Source of the DNA: Lachnoanaerobaculum orale
GTDB lineage: Bacteria; Bacillota; Clostridia; Lachnospirales; Lachnospiraceae
Assembly: GCF_003862485.1 (NCBI RefSeq)
Contig: NZ_RRCM01000001.1
Coordinates: forward strand, 1,818,931 to 1,882,930
Direction of reading: 5' to 3'
Length of the DNA stretch: 64,000 nucleotides
The notes under the pieces were generated by a model. It had not been told where the DNA came from. It was given only the letters and a program-made list of their open reading frames with translations, and searched no databases. The position numbers and the translations under genes are program-made. This document shows positions 55,600 through 64,000 of the stretch, in pieces; position 1 is the first letter of the stretch, and each line of letters opens with the position of its first letter.

Positions 55600-55628
55600 A
55601 TAATACCATTTTTGAGTGTTAAAATCAA
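55600..55628 (-). promoter_or_regulatory. Promoter of the xanthine permease transcript
   Basis: TTGATT (55623-55628), 17 nt, TATTAT (55600-55605). It lies about 80 nt after the DUF3343 gene. The bases 55629-55706 are AT-rich and show no other signal. Confidence 0.65.
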
Positions 55629-55706
55629 CACAAATATTATTAACTATATATGTGCCTAAATATTTTTTAGATTTCCTGTTTGTTAAAAATCACAATATTT
55701 TTTAGG

Positions 55707-55943
55707 TTAATGCCATACCTTGCTTGCCTTGTCATACTGAGGCTTCTCATTCTTTATCAGCTCATCCACAATATCAGCCTCTTCAAAAGGTACACACCAT
55801 GCAAGTCCACAACCTGACGAGAGTTCCTTAGGAACAGGTATGAGCCTTCCCGGAACTTCTTTTTGTAAACACAGACTCTCAAACGCCATTGCGGCGGTAG
55901 TTGTCTGAAATGTGACTATATATTTCCAACTTTTCTCTCTCAT
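55707..55943 (-). CDS. DUF3343 protein, possible Se/S carrier
   Basis: A 78-residue protein of the DUF3343 family. Two cysteines stand in KELSSGCGLAWCVPFEEADI. The family is often encoded with class V aminotransferase-like desulfurases and YedF, and some members are called putative Se/S carriers. Here it follows the desulfurase gene by 15 nt. A role in handing selenium or sulfur from the desulfurase to SelD or the Mo enzyme is inference. Confidence 0.8.
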   Translation of the reverse strand: MREKSWKYIVTFQTTTAAMAFESLCLQKEVPGRLIPVPKELSSGCGLAWCVPFEEADIVDELIKNEKPQYDKASKVWH

Positions 55944-55958
55944 TTTATTATTTCCCTA

Positions 55959-57125
55959 TCAACTAAAGCTTGAAGCTATCTCCTTTATCGCTTTTATCGT
56001 CTCATCCACTTCATCCTCGGTATTGAAATATGAGAATGAGAATCTGGCTATACCGTCCTTTTTAGTATTAAAGGCCTCATGAATCAAAGGAGCACAGTGT
56101 GCACCCGCCCTTATTGCAATGTCATAGTCCTCTCCCAGACAGTCTGCAAGGTCTGCTGAAGGTATTTTACCAAGATTAAAGGATACAATACTTCCATGCC
56201 TTATATTTTCAGGCTCACATTCTAAAGAATCTGTATCAAAATAAAACTTGATTCCTTCAATATCTTTTATTCCTTCATAGAATCTTTTTATAAGCCGCAT
56301 TTCTTTTTTACGGATATTTTCCTTGCCGACCTTATTTATAAATTCAATACCTGCTAAAAGTCCTGCAATCCCCATAATATTTAATGTACCCGCCTCAAGT
56401 CTGGTAGGATACTCACTTGGCTGACATTTATTAAATGACTGCACTCCGCTTCCTCCCACCTTGAAAGTATCAAGCAGGATATCTCCGTTTATTACTATGC
56501 CTCCTGTGCCTCCCGGTCCGAACAGTGACTTATGACCTGTAAAGCAAAGTATATCAATACCGAGCTTGGTCATATCTATATCAATACTTCCCGCGCTCTG
56601 TGAAGCGTCAACTATAAGATATATATTGTGCTTTTTTGCAACCTTACCTACATATTCTATATCCGCAATCTCACCGGATACATTTGATATGTGATTGACG
56701 ACTATTGCCTTTGTATTCGGGTGAATATACTTTTCAAATTCATCATATTTTAATCTGCCACATTCATCTATGCCCACAAAGTCAATGCTTACGCCTTTAC
56801 TGCTTTCAAGCTTATAAAGAGGTCTTAGTACACTGTTGTGTTCGGTTACTGTACTTATTACATGATCTTTTGCATGAAGTAGCCCGAACAATGTTATATT
56901 TAGTGCTTCCGTAGCATTGGATGTAAATATAACCTTTGACGGGTCGTTGCTTCCAAAAAAAGCAGCCAGCTTGACTCTGGTTTCATATACCATTCTGCCT
57001 GAGTCAAGTGCCGCTCTATATGCTCCTCTTCCACTGTTTGTATAGTTAAGCAAAGCATAGTTTATAGCATCTATCACTTCTTTCGGTTTTTTGAATGTGG
57101 TAGCCGCATTGTCAAAATAAATCAT
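55959..57125 (-). CDS. Cysteine desulfurase / selenocysteine lyase-like enzyme
   Basis: A 388-residue PLP enzyme of class V. It begins MIYFDNAATTFKKPKEVIDA. The PLP Lys is in LCFTGHKSLFGPGGTGGIVI, and the catalytic Cys is in AIRAGAHCAPLIHEAF. It releases S or Se from cysteine or selenocysteine as a persulfide or perselenide. The order selD-yedF-this gene-DUF3343 suggests that it supplies selenium. The ATG overlaps the yedF stop (TAATG). Confidence 0.9.
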   Translation of the reverse strand: MIYFDNAATTFKKPKEVIDAINYALLNYTNSGRGAYRAALDSGRMVYETRVKLAAFFGSNDPSKVIFTSNATEALNITLFGLLHAKDHVISTVTEHNSVLRPLYKLESSKGVSIDFVGIDECGRLKYDEFEKYIHPNTKAIVVNHISNVSGEIADIEYVGKVAKKHNIYLIVDASQSAGSIDIDMTKLGIDILCFTGHKSLFGPGGTGGIVINGDILLDTFKVGGSGVQSFNKCQPSEYPTRLEAGTLNIMGIAGLLAGIEFINKVGKENIRKKEMRLIKRFYEGIKDIEGIKFYFDTDSLECEPENIRHGSIVSFNLGKIPSADLADCLGEDYDIAIRAGAHCAPLIHEAFNTKKDGIARFSFSYFNTEDEVDETIKAIKEIASSFS

Positions 57126-57739
57126 TACGGTCTCAATACAAGGTCGGCATTAAGCAGATAACCTACGATATCATACATATTTGAGACCTCTCCCACACAA
57201 AGTTTTTCTGTCAATCCGTAGTTATTTAAGCAGGCGCCGCATGAGTAAATCTTTGCTCCGGCATTTGCAAGTACTTTCAAATCTTCAATACTGTGTGAAC
57301 CCTCTGTAGTCATTCTGACACCTGTGTTATAGAATATTATCTTTGCAGGAGGAATATCCTGTGAACTTAACGCATATATAAATCCCTTTAAAAGAGTCTT
57401 ACTGAATTCCTCATCTCCGTCTCCCATCTTATCGGAGTCAATCACAACTATTGTCTCTCTCAGACTTATTTCATCCTTTTGTGCAGTTGATACATTTATA
57501 TTTGTATCCGCTTTGCTGTCGGCATTTACACCCATAGTAACAATGTACTCGTTGTCCGACTTTTTTTCATAGCTGAATTCATAGTTTTTTTGCTTTGCCA
57601 TCTTGTTTAAGTTCTGTACGGCAATCTCATTGTCTACACTTACTTCTACCACTCCGCTGCCGCCAAGTTCCTTGATAGCATTCTTTGTCTTTACTACAGG
57701 TATCGGACAAGCGTCACCTAATGCATTTACTTTTATCAT
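57125..57739 (-). CDS. yedF: Selenium metabolism protein YedF
   Basis: A 204-residue protein with an N-terminal TusA/SirA-like domain (VNALGDACPIPVVKTKNAIK, active Cys in the CPIP motif) and a C-terminal DsrE-like domain with cysteines in KIYSCGACLNNYGL. This two-domain form is the 'selenium metabolism protein YedF' type that accompanies selD. It probably carries Se or S between the lyase and SelD. Confidence 0.9.
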   Translation of the reverse strand: MIKVNALGDACPIPVVKTKNAIKELGGSGVVEVSVDNEIAVQNLNKMAKQKNYEFSYEKKSDNEYIVTMGVNADSKADTNINVSTAQKDEISLRETIVVIDSDKMGDGDEEFSKTLLKGFIYALSSQDIPPAKIIFYNTGVRMTTEGSHSIEDLKVLANAGAKIYSCGACLNNYGLTEKLCVGEVSNMYDIVGYLLNADLVLRP

Positions 57740-57752
57740 ATTTACCTCTTTT

Positions 57753-58775
57753 CTACTTCACTACTTTTATAGCTACATTTGTTTTTTCTGTTATTTCTCC
57801 GACTATTGAAGCCGGCAGATTTATATTTTTGAGTTCTTCCAATAAAGAGTCGGCCTCATCTGCACTTACTGCAAATACAAGACCTCCCGAGGTCTGCGGA
57901 TCGAATAAAATCTCTTCCATTGCAAAAGGGATATTGTCAAAAAACACTTTTGCACCTACATGGTTTCTGTTTCTTTGACCTCCTGCAGTTATCAAAAACT
58001 CATCTGCAAGCGCCTTTGCTTCTTCAAATACAGGCACTTTATCTGCATATATCACACAGGATTTATCATTATCCATCATCTCTAAAAGGTGCCCTAAGAA
58101 TCCGAATCCCGTAACATCTGTGCAGGCATGGATATCATAATTTTTTGAGACTTCACAGGCATATTTATTCAAGGTGGTCATGGACTCTATAGCCTCATTC
58201 AATGTCTTTTCGTCACACTCGCCTATTCTTGCAGCGGTGCAAATGATTCCCACTCCGAGCTTCTTTGTGAAAATCAGCTTATCTCCCACCTTGCCTGTAT
58301 TATTTGAATATATCTTCTTAGGATTTACAACCCCGGTAACGCTCAGTCCGTATTTTACATCTGTGTCGTCTATGGAATGACCGCCTGCCAAAACTCCGCC
58401 TGCCTCTTTTACCTTTTCAAGTCCACCGCGCATTATCTCACCAAGTATATTCAAATCACTGCTTTGCGGAAAACATACTATATTAAGTGCGGTCTTTACC
58501 TCACCTCCCATAGCATATACATCACTCAGTGCATTTGTAGCAGCTATCTGTCCAAAGGTATATGGGTCTTCAACCATAGGCGGAAAAAAATCCAAAGTCT
58601 GTACAAAGGCTATATCATCGCTTAATTTATATACCGCCGCATCGTCCTTTGAATCAAACCCCACTATAAGATTTTTATCGAAATTTTGTGACGGCAATCT
58701 CTCAAGTATATGGCTGAGTATTCCTGCACCCAGCTTTGCGGTACAACCTCCCCCTTTGCAATAAAGTTTATCCAT
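57753..58775 (-). CDS. selD: Selenophosphate synthetase
   Basis: Makes selenophosphate from selenide and ATP; 340 residues. The active-site segment [20 protein letters not shown] has Cys, not selenocysteine, in the catalytic loop with the essential Lys after it. [20 protein letters not shown] and [15 protein letters not shown] are further family motifs. The start at 58775 follows AGGAGG. selA, selB and a Sec tRNA are not in the window, so its main local client may be the molybdenum hydroxylase. Confidence 0.94.
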   Translation of the reverse strand: MDKLYCKGGGCTAKLGAGILSHILERLPSQNFDKNLIVGFDSKDDAAVYKLSDDIAFVQTLDFFPPMVEDPYTFGQIAATNALSDVYAMGGEVKTALNIVCFPQSSDLNILGEIMRGGLEKVKEAGGVLAGGHSIDDTDVKYGLSVTGVVNPKKIYSNNTGKVGDKLIFTKKLGVGIICTAARIGECDEKTLNEAIESMTTLNKYACEVSKNYDIHACTDVTGFGFLGHLLEMMDNDKSCVIYADKVPVFEEAKALADEFLITAGGQRNRNHVGAKVFFDNIPFAMEEILFDPQTSGGLVFAVSADEADSLLEELKNINLPASIVGEITEKTNVAIKVVK

Positions 58776-58808
58776 ATTTCCTCCTAAACCATAAGCGATT
58801 TGTAAAGT

Positions 58809-58838
58809 ATTATAACTCATTTTAACCAAATCCCGCAA
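58809..58838 (-). promoter_or_regulatory. Possible promoter of selD
   Basis: TTGCGG (58833-58838), 18 nt, TATAAT (58809-58814). The transcript would start near 58802, leaving a short leader before AGGAGG and the selD ATG. Confidence 0.55.
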
Positions 58839-58922
58839 TCCGCTATAGAAATAAACTATAACTCCTAAGGGTATTTATTACACTTGTCAATCAATGAAAG
58901 ATTTCTGTAATATTAAATTCGA

Positions 58923-58951
58923 TTGAACAAAATCTTTTTATATGTTATAAT
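58923..58951 (+). promoter_or_regulatory. Promoter of the L,D-transpeptidase gene
   Basis: TTGAAC (58923-58928), 17 nt, TATAAT (58946-58951), with TGT before the -10. The start near 58958 gives a leader of about 40 nt with TAGGAGG. Confidence 0.8.
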
Positions 58952-58999
58952 GCACATTCGTAGTGATTTTTACTAATTTGTTCTTTTTTAGGAGGAAAT

Positions 59000-60484
59000 A
59001 TGCATTTAAAAAGAATTTCACTCGCATTTGCATCTGTACTGATGATATCTTCATCACTTGCAACAAGCGCATTTGCGGAAACAACAATAAGAAGAAATGT
59101 TACAGCTTCAGTATCAGCTGAAACAACTGCCGCTGCCGAGAGCACAAGTGCAGATACATCAAATACTACTTCAAATAATGCCGGCACAGGTGAGGTATCA
59201 TCACCTAATGAGCATATACCGTCTACCGTAAACAATGTTACAGTTCCGGAAAATTTGGACCTTGACAGTGTGGTTGCCAATGCGGGATTTGGCAATGTAG
59301 GTAACGGAAATACAAACCCTGAGCCTGTACTCGGTGAAACTCAGATGGTTCACTATGTTTTAAGAAATGCTGCAGGTCAGGATATATCCGCCGCGGAATC
59401 AAATACAAGCGCTCACGCTTACTCTAAGGACGGCTTCAACAATCTTTTCTTAGACCACTCAGGTATCGGCAGATATTATTTCAGAACTTATAATATAAAG
59501 ACCGGTTGGTCAAACTGGATGAACTCAAAGGAGAATGAAAACAATACGGATCCTGAGAATAAGGTTCAGGCGGTTCAGATCAGAGTAAAGGGTTACACAG
59601 GTGTAAGAAGCGACCTTTACTATAAGGCTGTTTTAAATGACGGTACTGTACTTGACTGGGCAAAGAACGGTCAGACTCTCGGTACTATCGGCACAGACAG
59701 ATATATCGTAGCTCTTAAGCTTACTCTTTGGGATAAGCAGACAGAGTTTAGTGAGCCTACAAAGGTACTTATGGAGGCTCCTGTATATGAGGGTACATAC
59801 CTTGACGCAGACGGACAGGTTCAGTACTCATCAGCAAACGCATATACCGGATGGGCATTCTACAACAATGACCAGTACTATTTCAAAGACGGTGCAAAGC
59901 AAAAGGGATGGCAGTATATCGACGGATACAAGTACTATCTTGACGAGAATACAGGTGCCGTTGTAAAGGATCTTGAGCCTATCATGGGTCTTCAAAGTTC
60001 TTATCAGATCAAGTTCAACAAGGCTACCATGACAATGTATGTAATGGCAAAAGACGGCGACAACGGTTATATCATTCCGTTCAAGACATTTATGTCAACC
60101 AACGGACCTGCCACACCTGAGGGTAACTTCAAGACATATGTAAAATACAGATGGAAAATAATGCATGATAATGTATATTGCCAGTTCCTTTCAAGATTTA
60201 AGGACGGATATATCATTCACTCACTTATCTACTATGATAAGGGAGATTCAAACAGACTTGATCCTGCTACCTACAACTATATGGACGATGCAAGATCCGA
60301 CGGATGTTTGAGACTTCGTGCAGGTGATGCGGCTTGGGTTTACTACAACACACCTATGGGAACACCTGTAACCGTATACACAGACTACTCTACAAAGGGA
60401 CCTGTAGAAAAAGACGCTATCGAGCAGCCGATACCTGCTTCACAGCACTTTGACCCTACAGACCCGATAATGCAGGGTAAATAA
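59000..60484 (+). CDS. Exported L,D-transpeptidase with cell-wall-binding repeats
   Basis: A 494-residue secreted protein. A signal peptide MHLKRISLAFASVLMISSSL ends near ALFA-like SAFA at residue 26. A low-complexity Thr/Ser/Ala stretch follows. Repeats of the choline/glucan-binding type lie at about residues 280-318 (GWAFYNNDQYYFKDGAKQKG, GWQYIDGYKYYLDENTGAVV). The YkuD catalytic domain follows, with the active Cys near residue 435 in ARSDGCLRLRAGDAAWVYYN. It should make 3-3 crosslinks in peptidoglycan or anchor proteins. It is the first plus-strand gene of the window. Confidence 0.88.
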   Translation: MHLKRISLAFASVLMISSSLATSAFAETTIRRNVTASVSAETTAAAESTSADTSNTTSNNAGTGEVSSPNEHIPSTVNNVTVPENLDLDSVVANAGFGNVGNGNTNPEPVLGETQMVHYVLRNAAGQDISAAESNTSAHAYSKDGFNNLFLDHSGIGRYYFRTYNIKTGWSNWMNSKENENNTDPENKVQAVQIRVKGYTGVRSDLYYKAVLNDGTVLDWAKNGQTLGTIGTDRYIVALKLTLWDKQTEFSEPTKVLMEAPVYEGTYLDADGQVQYSSANAYTGWAFYNNDQYYFKDGAKQKGWQYIDGYKYYLDENTGAVVKDLEPIMGLQSSYQIKFNKATMTMYVMAKDGDNGYIIPFKTFMSTNGPATPEGNFKTYVKYRWKIMHDNVYCQFLSRFKDGYIIHSLIYYDKGDSNRLDPATYNYMDDARSDGCLRLRAGDAAWVYYNTPMGTPVTVYTDYSTKGPVEKDAIEQPIPASQHFDPTDPIMQGK

Positions 60485-60498
60485 TCAAACTTAACAAA

Positions 60499-60535
60499 GG
60501 CCATGTGAAAGTTTAACTTTTGCATGGTCTTTTTT
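60499..60535 (+). terminator. Terminator after the L,D-transpeptidase gene
   Basis: GGCCATG pairs with CATGGTC (one G-U), extended by TGAAAGT/ACTTTTG, then TTTTTT. It lies 14 nt after the stop. Confidence 0.88.
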
Positions 60536-60537
60536 GC

Positions 60538-60566
60538 TTGTATTTCAATCATTTCTCTATTAGAAT
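60538..60566 (+). promoter_or_regulatory. Possible promoter of the symporter gene
   Basis: TTGTAT (60538-60543), 17 nt, TAGAAT (60561-60566). It lies directly after the preceding terminator and 52 nt before the symporter start. Confidence 0.5.
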
Positions 60567-60617
60567 ACTAAGTAAAGGAAGTTGTATCTACAATTGAATA
60601 CAGAAAGGAGTTATTTT

Positions 60618-62075
60618 ATGGGTGCAAATTGGATTGTAACAGCTGTTGTAGTAGTTTATTTGATTGCCATGCTCTTTATAGGATGGTACTCATCCACCAA
60701 GATTAACAGCAATACTGATTTCATGGTTGCAGGAAGGCGACTCGGTCCGCTGCTTATGGCGGGAACTCTGGCAGCCACCGAGATAGGAGGAGGCAGCTCT
60801 CTCGGAGTAGTACAAAACGGTATGTCCGGCTACGGTTTAAGCGCTGCCTGGTATATTATCACTATGGGACTTGCCTTTGTAATCCTCTCATTTGTCGCTC
60901 CGAAATTCCGTGCGGCCACGGTAAAAACCGTTCCGGAGTATTTTCGCAGGAGATACGGTAAGGAGTCGGGACTTATAACCGCTGTTATCATGTTGCTTCC
61001 GCTGGTAGGACTTACTGCAGGACAGTTTATCGCTTCTTCAGTTATTCTCTCCACCATGCTCGGACTCAGCTACAAAGTCTCGGTTATTATAGTGGCTGTG
61101 GTTGTAACCGTCTATTCTATTATGGGAGGTCTTTGGAGCGTAACCTTAACAGACTTTGTACAGGTATTTTTGATTATCTTAGGTATGCTTGCCGCAGTAC
61201 CTTTTGCACTTGGGTATGCAGGCGGATGGAATGCTGTTGTTTCAAATGTTCCTAAAGAGACTATGAATATCTTTGCAAAATACGACCTGTTCGGAATTAT
61301 TTCACTGGTTATCATGTATGTCGGAACCTTTTCCGTAGGACAGGAAGCCGTGTCCCGTTTCTATGCGGCCAAAAATGAAACCGCCGCAAAACAGGGCGCT
61401 TGGCTTGCCGCACTGATTAACTTTGTTTACGCTTTTATTCCTACAGTACTGGGTATTATTGTTCTGGCTCTTATAAATATGGGCAAATTCTCAGACAGTG
61501 AATTTGCAGCTGTAGGTGCAAGATACGCTCTGCCTATCCTGGCAATTCGTACAATGCCTGCAATTATCTGCGGTCTGCTCTTCTCAGGTGTTATTTCAGC
61601 CACAATGTCAAGTTCCGACTCGGACCTTCTGGGAGCAGGTTCAATATTTGCCAACGATATTTACAAAATATATATCAGACCTAAGGCAAGCAGCACTGAA
61701 GTCATGAATGTCACCAAGATTACTATGATTATAGTAGGAGTACTTTCAATGTTTATTGCACTCTTTAATACACAGAGTATCGTATCCATATTGATGTTCT
61801 GTTTCACACTCCGTGCGGCAGGCTCCTTCTTCCCATATGTACTCGGACATTACTGGCCTAAAGCGTCTAAGGCCGGAACCATCGCTTCTTTGCTTTGCGG
61901 AACGATTGTGGTCGTATACCTTGAGCATATTTCAAAGGGTTATCTATTCGGCTTTCACTTCAGTCAGGCAATTATCCCGGGACTGGTATTTGCGTTTATC
62001 GGATTCATAGTATTTTCTATAATATTCCCACCGCAAAATCAGACAACCGAACTTATACATGAAGACGATGATTGA
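60618..62075 (+). CDS. Sodium:solute symporter (SSS family)
   Basis: A 485-residue membrane protein with about 13 segments. The N-terminal NSNTDFMVAGRRLGPLLMAG and GTLAATEIGGGSSLGVVQNG are typical of the SSS family, and SGVISATMSSSDSDLLGAGS contains Na+-site serines. The start at 60618 follows AAAGGAG. The substrate is not clear; the family takes up proline, pantothenate, sugars or other solutes. An insertion sequence begins 13 nt after the stop. Confidence 0.9.
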   Translation: MGANWIVTAVVVVYLIAMLFIGWYSSTKINSNTDFMVAGRRLGPLLMAGTLAATEIGGGSSLGVVQNGMSGYGLSAAWYIITMGLAFVILSFVAPKFRAATVKTVPEYFRRRYGKESGLITAVIMLLPLVGLTAGQFIASSVILSTMLGLSYKVSVIIVAVVVTVYSIMGGLWSVTLTDFVQVFLIILGMLAAVPFALGYAGGWNAVVSNVPKETMNIFAKYDLFGIISLVIMYVGTFSVGQEAVSRFYAAKNETAAKQGAWLAALINFVYAFIPTVLGIIVLALINMGKFSDSEFAAVGARYALPILAIRTMPAIICGLLFSGVISATMSSSDSDLLGAGSIFANDIYKIYIRPKASSTEVMNVTKITMIIVGVLSMFIALFNTQSIVSILMFCFTLRAAGSFFPYVLGHYWPKASKAGTIASLLCGTIVVVYLEHISKGYLFGFHFSQAIIPGLVFAFIGFIVFSIIFPPQNQTTELIHEDDD

Positions 62076-62133
62076 TATAATTTAAAAGGGGCTGTCGGGA
62101 AATAAGCATTTCTACTTCCCACAGAACTAAACA

Positions 62134-62188
62134 AAAATATCCTGACAAATACAAGGCATTTTGCTTTGTGACTTTGTCAGGATATTTT
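62134..62188. terminator. Long hairpin near the IS end
   Basis: Perfect 16-bp stem aaaatatcctgacaaa/tttgtcaggatatttt (62134-62149 with 62173-62188), with a smaller stem inside. T-rich sequence follows on both strands. It should stop transcription into and out of the element. Confidence 0.8.
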
Positions 62189-62259
62189 ATTTTTCTATAA
62201 TGCTGTCTATTTTTGGGCATAAAATCCCCTTGGCATAAATTTTGCTTTTGCATTTTTTC

Positions 62260-64000
62260 TTATGCTGTTTTCTCCTGTATTTTCCCTTCAAATTTCTTTA
62301 GTTTTGCATGGAGAAAACGATGATATTTATTTATATTTCTTCCTATTGCAAAAAGCATAAATTCTTTATATACCTTATCTGAAGAACGATAGTTAAAGCG
62401 TCGGAAATCTTCATTCTCTTTAATATCTCCAAAATGACCTTCTGTTTGAATAGAGCGTGTCTGTCGTTTCAGAATTCCTTTTTCACTCTGTATATTAGCA
62501 TGTGACTTCTCTCGAAGCTCTTCCCATACTTCATTGATCTTCATTACTTTATTCTTATCAACATCTTTATCAGGATTATATTTATACAGGCATTTAGGCT
62601 TATGTTCACATCCACTACAGTCAAAACATCCATATACTTCATATGTTTGTGTATAACCGTTCTGTTTTTTCTTCTCTGTGTTGATATGTCTCAGTTCACG
62701 ACCGTCATGACAGATATAGACTTGCTCGTCCTCAAATACCGTTGTCTTCATGTTGTAGTATTTACCTATATCTTTACTGTATGCTCGTGTTTTTCGCTTT
62801 TCATGATCCTGTAGTTTTATATAACTATCTATCTTATTCTCTTCCAGATATAATAGATTTTTCTCACTACAATAGCCGCTATCTGCTGTCACTTCTTCCA
62901 GTACTTCTCCAAATGCTTTCTTATGTTTTTCAAGGACAGGAATCAGTGTGTTATAGTCTGTACGATCATTACTTACATAACCATGTACAATAAAATAATT
63001 CTCTACTGCTATCTGTACATTGTATGCCGGCTTTAGCTGCCCGTTCAGCATATGATCTTCCTTCATTCGCATAAAGGTTGCTTCCAAATCAGTTTTGGAG
63101 TAGCTGTTTCTATCTTTCCCCATGATTTTAAAACATTCTTTATAGCCCATTAATCGCTGTCCACAATGTTCAAGTTCTTCATATAGTTGTTGAAGTTTCG
63201 ACTTTCTCTTGCCCTTTCCGTTAACAAATGCAATGCCTTCTCCGTCAGCAATAGCCATAAGGTTTTTCTGAAGTTTAAGCAGTTCAAGAGGCGAGCAGTT
63301 ATCAATCTCTATAATACAGTTATTAGATAACTTTTTATGTTTTGTAATCTTTCTTTTTCTATTCTTTTCAATAATATCTCTAACTTTATCAATTCCGTCA
63401 ATTACAAACATTTGTGCATTTCCAAGCTCGTACTTCTCGCCAAATCCGTTATCTTGTAAAAAAGAATTATAGTCCGAGTAAAGCTTATCAATAGAATCCA
63501 AAAGACCTGCAAGATGATAATTAATGCTTCCACGCCATACAAAAGTATAACGATTAGCATTTGCTTCTATTTTTGTTCCATCAATAAACAATTCTTTTAA
63601 TGTTACAAGCCCTTCTTTTTGTAAACGTCTCATAAACTGATAGTTTAAATCGTCAAGAATGTCTGAAGTAAGTTTCTTGCCTTTAAATTCATAGAAAGCA
63701 TCTCTTTTAGGCTTTTTGCCCCTAGTAAGCCAGATAAAAGCTATATCTCGTTCACATAAATCTACAATACGATCGATGGAACGTATTCCTCGCATATTTG
63801 CATAAGTAATAACTGCATACATCATGATCGGGTTGTACCCTGTTCTTCCCTTATCCGAACAATTGGCTAGCAGTCCGGAAAAATTTAAATCCTCCATAAC
63901 TTTTTTTAGGGTATAGACAGGATCGTCATCAGGTAAACTCAATTCATAGAAGCTAAAGTTGATTTTCTGTTGACCTATTTCAAAAAAGTCGTTATAATAA
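62260..64000 (-). CDS. IS1182-family transposase (5' end outside window)
   Basis: A DDE transposase open to the window edge, at least 580 residues. The frame runs upstream of the first in-frame TTG as far as position 64000 (DFFEIGQQKINFSFYE), so the true start is outside. The N-terminal DUF772-like part has GYNPIMMYAVITYANMRGIR. Catalytic residues are likely in FIDGTKIEANANR, TADSGYCSEKN and TEGHFGDIKENEDFRRF. A cysteine cluster CFDCSGCEHKPKCLY lies near residue 430 of the visible part. No frameshift or stop is seen, so it may be active. Confidence 0.92.
   Translation of the reverse strand, partial: YYNDFFEIGQQKINFSFYELSLPDDDPVYTLKKVMEDLNFSGLLANCSDKGRTGYNPIMMYAVITYANMRGIRSIDRIVDLCERDIAFIWLTRGKKPKRDAFYEFKGKKLTSDILDDLNYQFMRRLQKEGLVTLKELFIDGTKIEANANRYTFVWRGSINYHLAGLLDSIDKLYSDYNSFLQDNGFGEKYELGNAQMFVIDGIDKVRDIIEKNRKRKITKHKKLSNNCIIEIDNCSPLELLKLQKNLMAIADGEGIAFVNGKGKRKSKLQQLYEELEHCGQRLMGYKECFKIMGKDRNSYSKTDLEATFMRMKEDHMLNGQLKPAYNVQIAVENYFIVHGYVSNDRTDYNTLIPVLEKHKKAFGEVLEEVTADSGYCSEKNLLYLEENKIDSYIKLQDHEKRKTRAYSKDIGKYYNMKTTVFEDEQVYICHDGRELRHINTEKKKQNGYTQTYEVYGCFDCSGCEHKPKCLYKYNPDKDVDKNKVMKINEVWEELREKSHANIQSEKGILKRQTRSIQTEGHFGDIKENEDFRRFNYRSSDKVYKEFMLFAIGRNINKYHRFLHAKLKKFEGKIQEKTA

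Larger units (their letters stand above)
62088..64000 (-). mobile_element. IS1182-family insertion sequence (one end outside window)
   Basis: The plus-strand sequence ggggctgtcggga at 62088-62100 looks like the terminal inverted repeat of an IS1182-type element. It is followed by a long hairpin and the transposase on the minus strand. The other end and any target duplication lie beyond 64000. Confidence 0.75.

Overview
The window reads as a chromosomal segment of an anaerobic, low-GC Firmicute, most likely a Lachnospiraceae-type clostridium. Supporting signs are the [FeFe]-hydrogenase maturation genes, a zinc-type S14, AGGAGG ribosome binding sites throughout, a HadAIBC-type amino-acid reduction operon and a selenium-dependent molybdenum hydroxylase locus. 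The species assignment is inference. All protein genes lie on the minus strand except two at about 59.0-62.1 kb, so the minus-strand direction is probably leading-strand.

Layout from low to high coordinates (minus-strand transcription runs the opposite way). 1-2.0 kb: TM1266-type regulator, hydE and the start of hydG, preceded by a compact promoter-RNA-terminator unit. 2.2-3.5 kb: a MATE exporter. 3.55-20.1 kb: one uninterrupted S10-spc-alpha superoperon of 32 genes, from rpsJ to rplQ, with rpmJ and rpmD included, a promoter and leader upstream of rpsJ and a terminator after rplQ. 20.1-22.2 kb: a folate ECF S-component and NAD-type malic enzyme, then tRNA-Leu(CAA). 22.2-30.9 kb: an operon in the order CoA-transferase, activator, dehydratase alpha and beta, acyl-CoA dehydrogenase, etfB, etfA, YkvI-like transporter. 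It reduces a 2-hydroxyacid made from an amino acid to a saturated acid. 31.2-35.3 kb: ispF-cysS-mrnC-rlmB-ldh. 35.4-38.2 kb: an HPr-like protein without the His site, HPr, queH and rpoD, with clear sigma-A promoters before HPr, the HPr-like gene and rpoD. 38.2-43.1 kb: nanE, a sugar ABC transporter and an RpiR regulator, with a predicted operator overlapping the promoter.

43.3-58.8 kb is the most interesting part. It is a purine catabolism block joined to selenium handling. selD, yedF, a cysteine desulfurase and a DUF3343 protein can supply activated selenium. yqeB, yqeC and a broken mocA-like gene are accessory genes of selenium-dependent molybdenum hydroxylases. A three-subunit xanthine dehydrogenase, guanine deaminase, adenine deaminase and two purine permeases complete the pathway. 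A guanine-class purine riboswitch precedes guaD. Its alternative helices predict that ligand binding switches the operon on, which suits a catabolic operon. The xanthine permease has its own promoter and a leader of about 225 nt with terminator-like hairpins.

58.9-64 kb: an exported L,D-transpeptidase and a sodium:solute symporter on the plus strand, then an IS1182-family element on the minus strand that runs off the window end.

Assignments come from reading protein motifs and gene order by eye. No database search or folding program was run.
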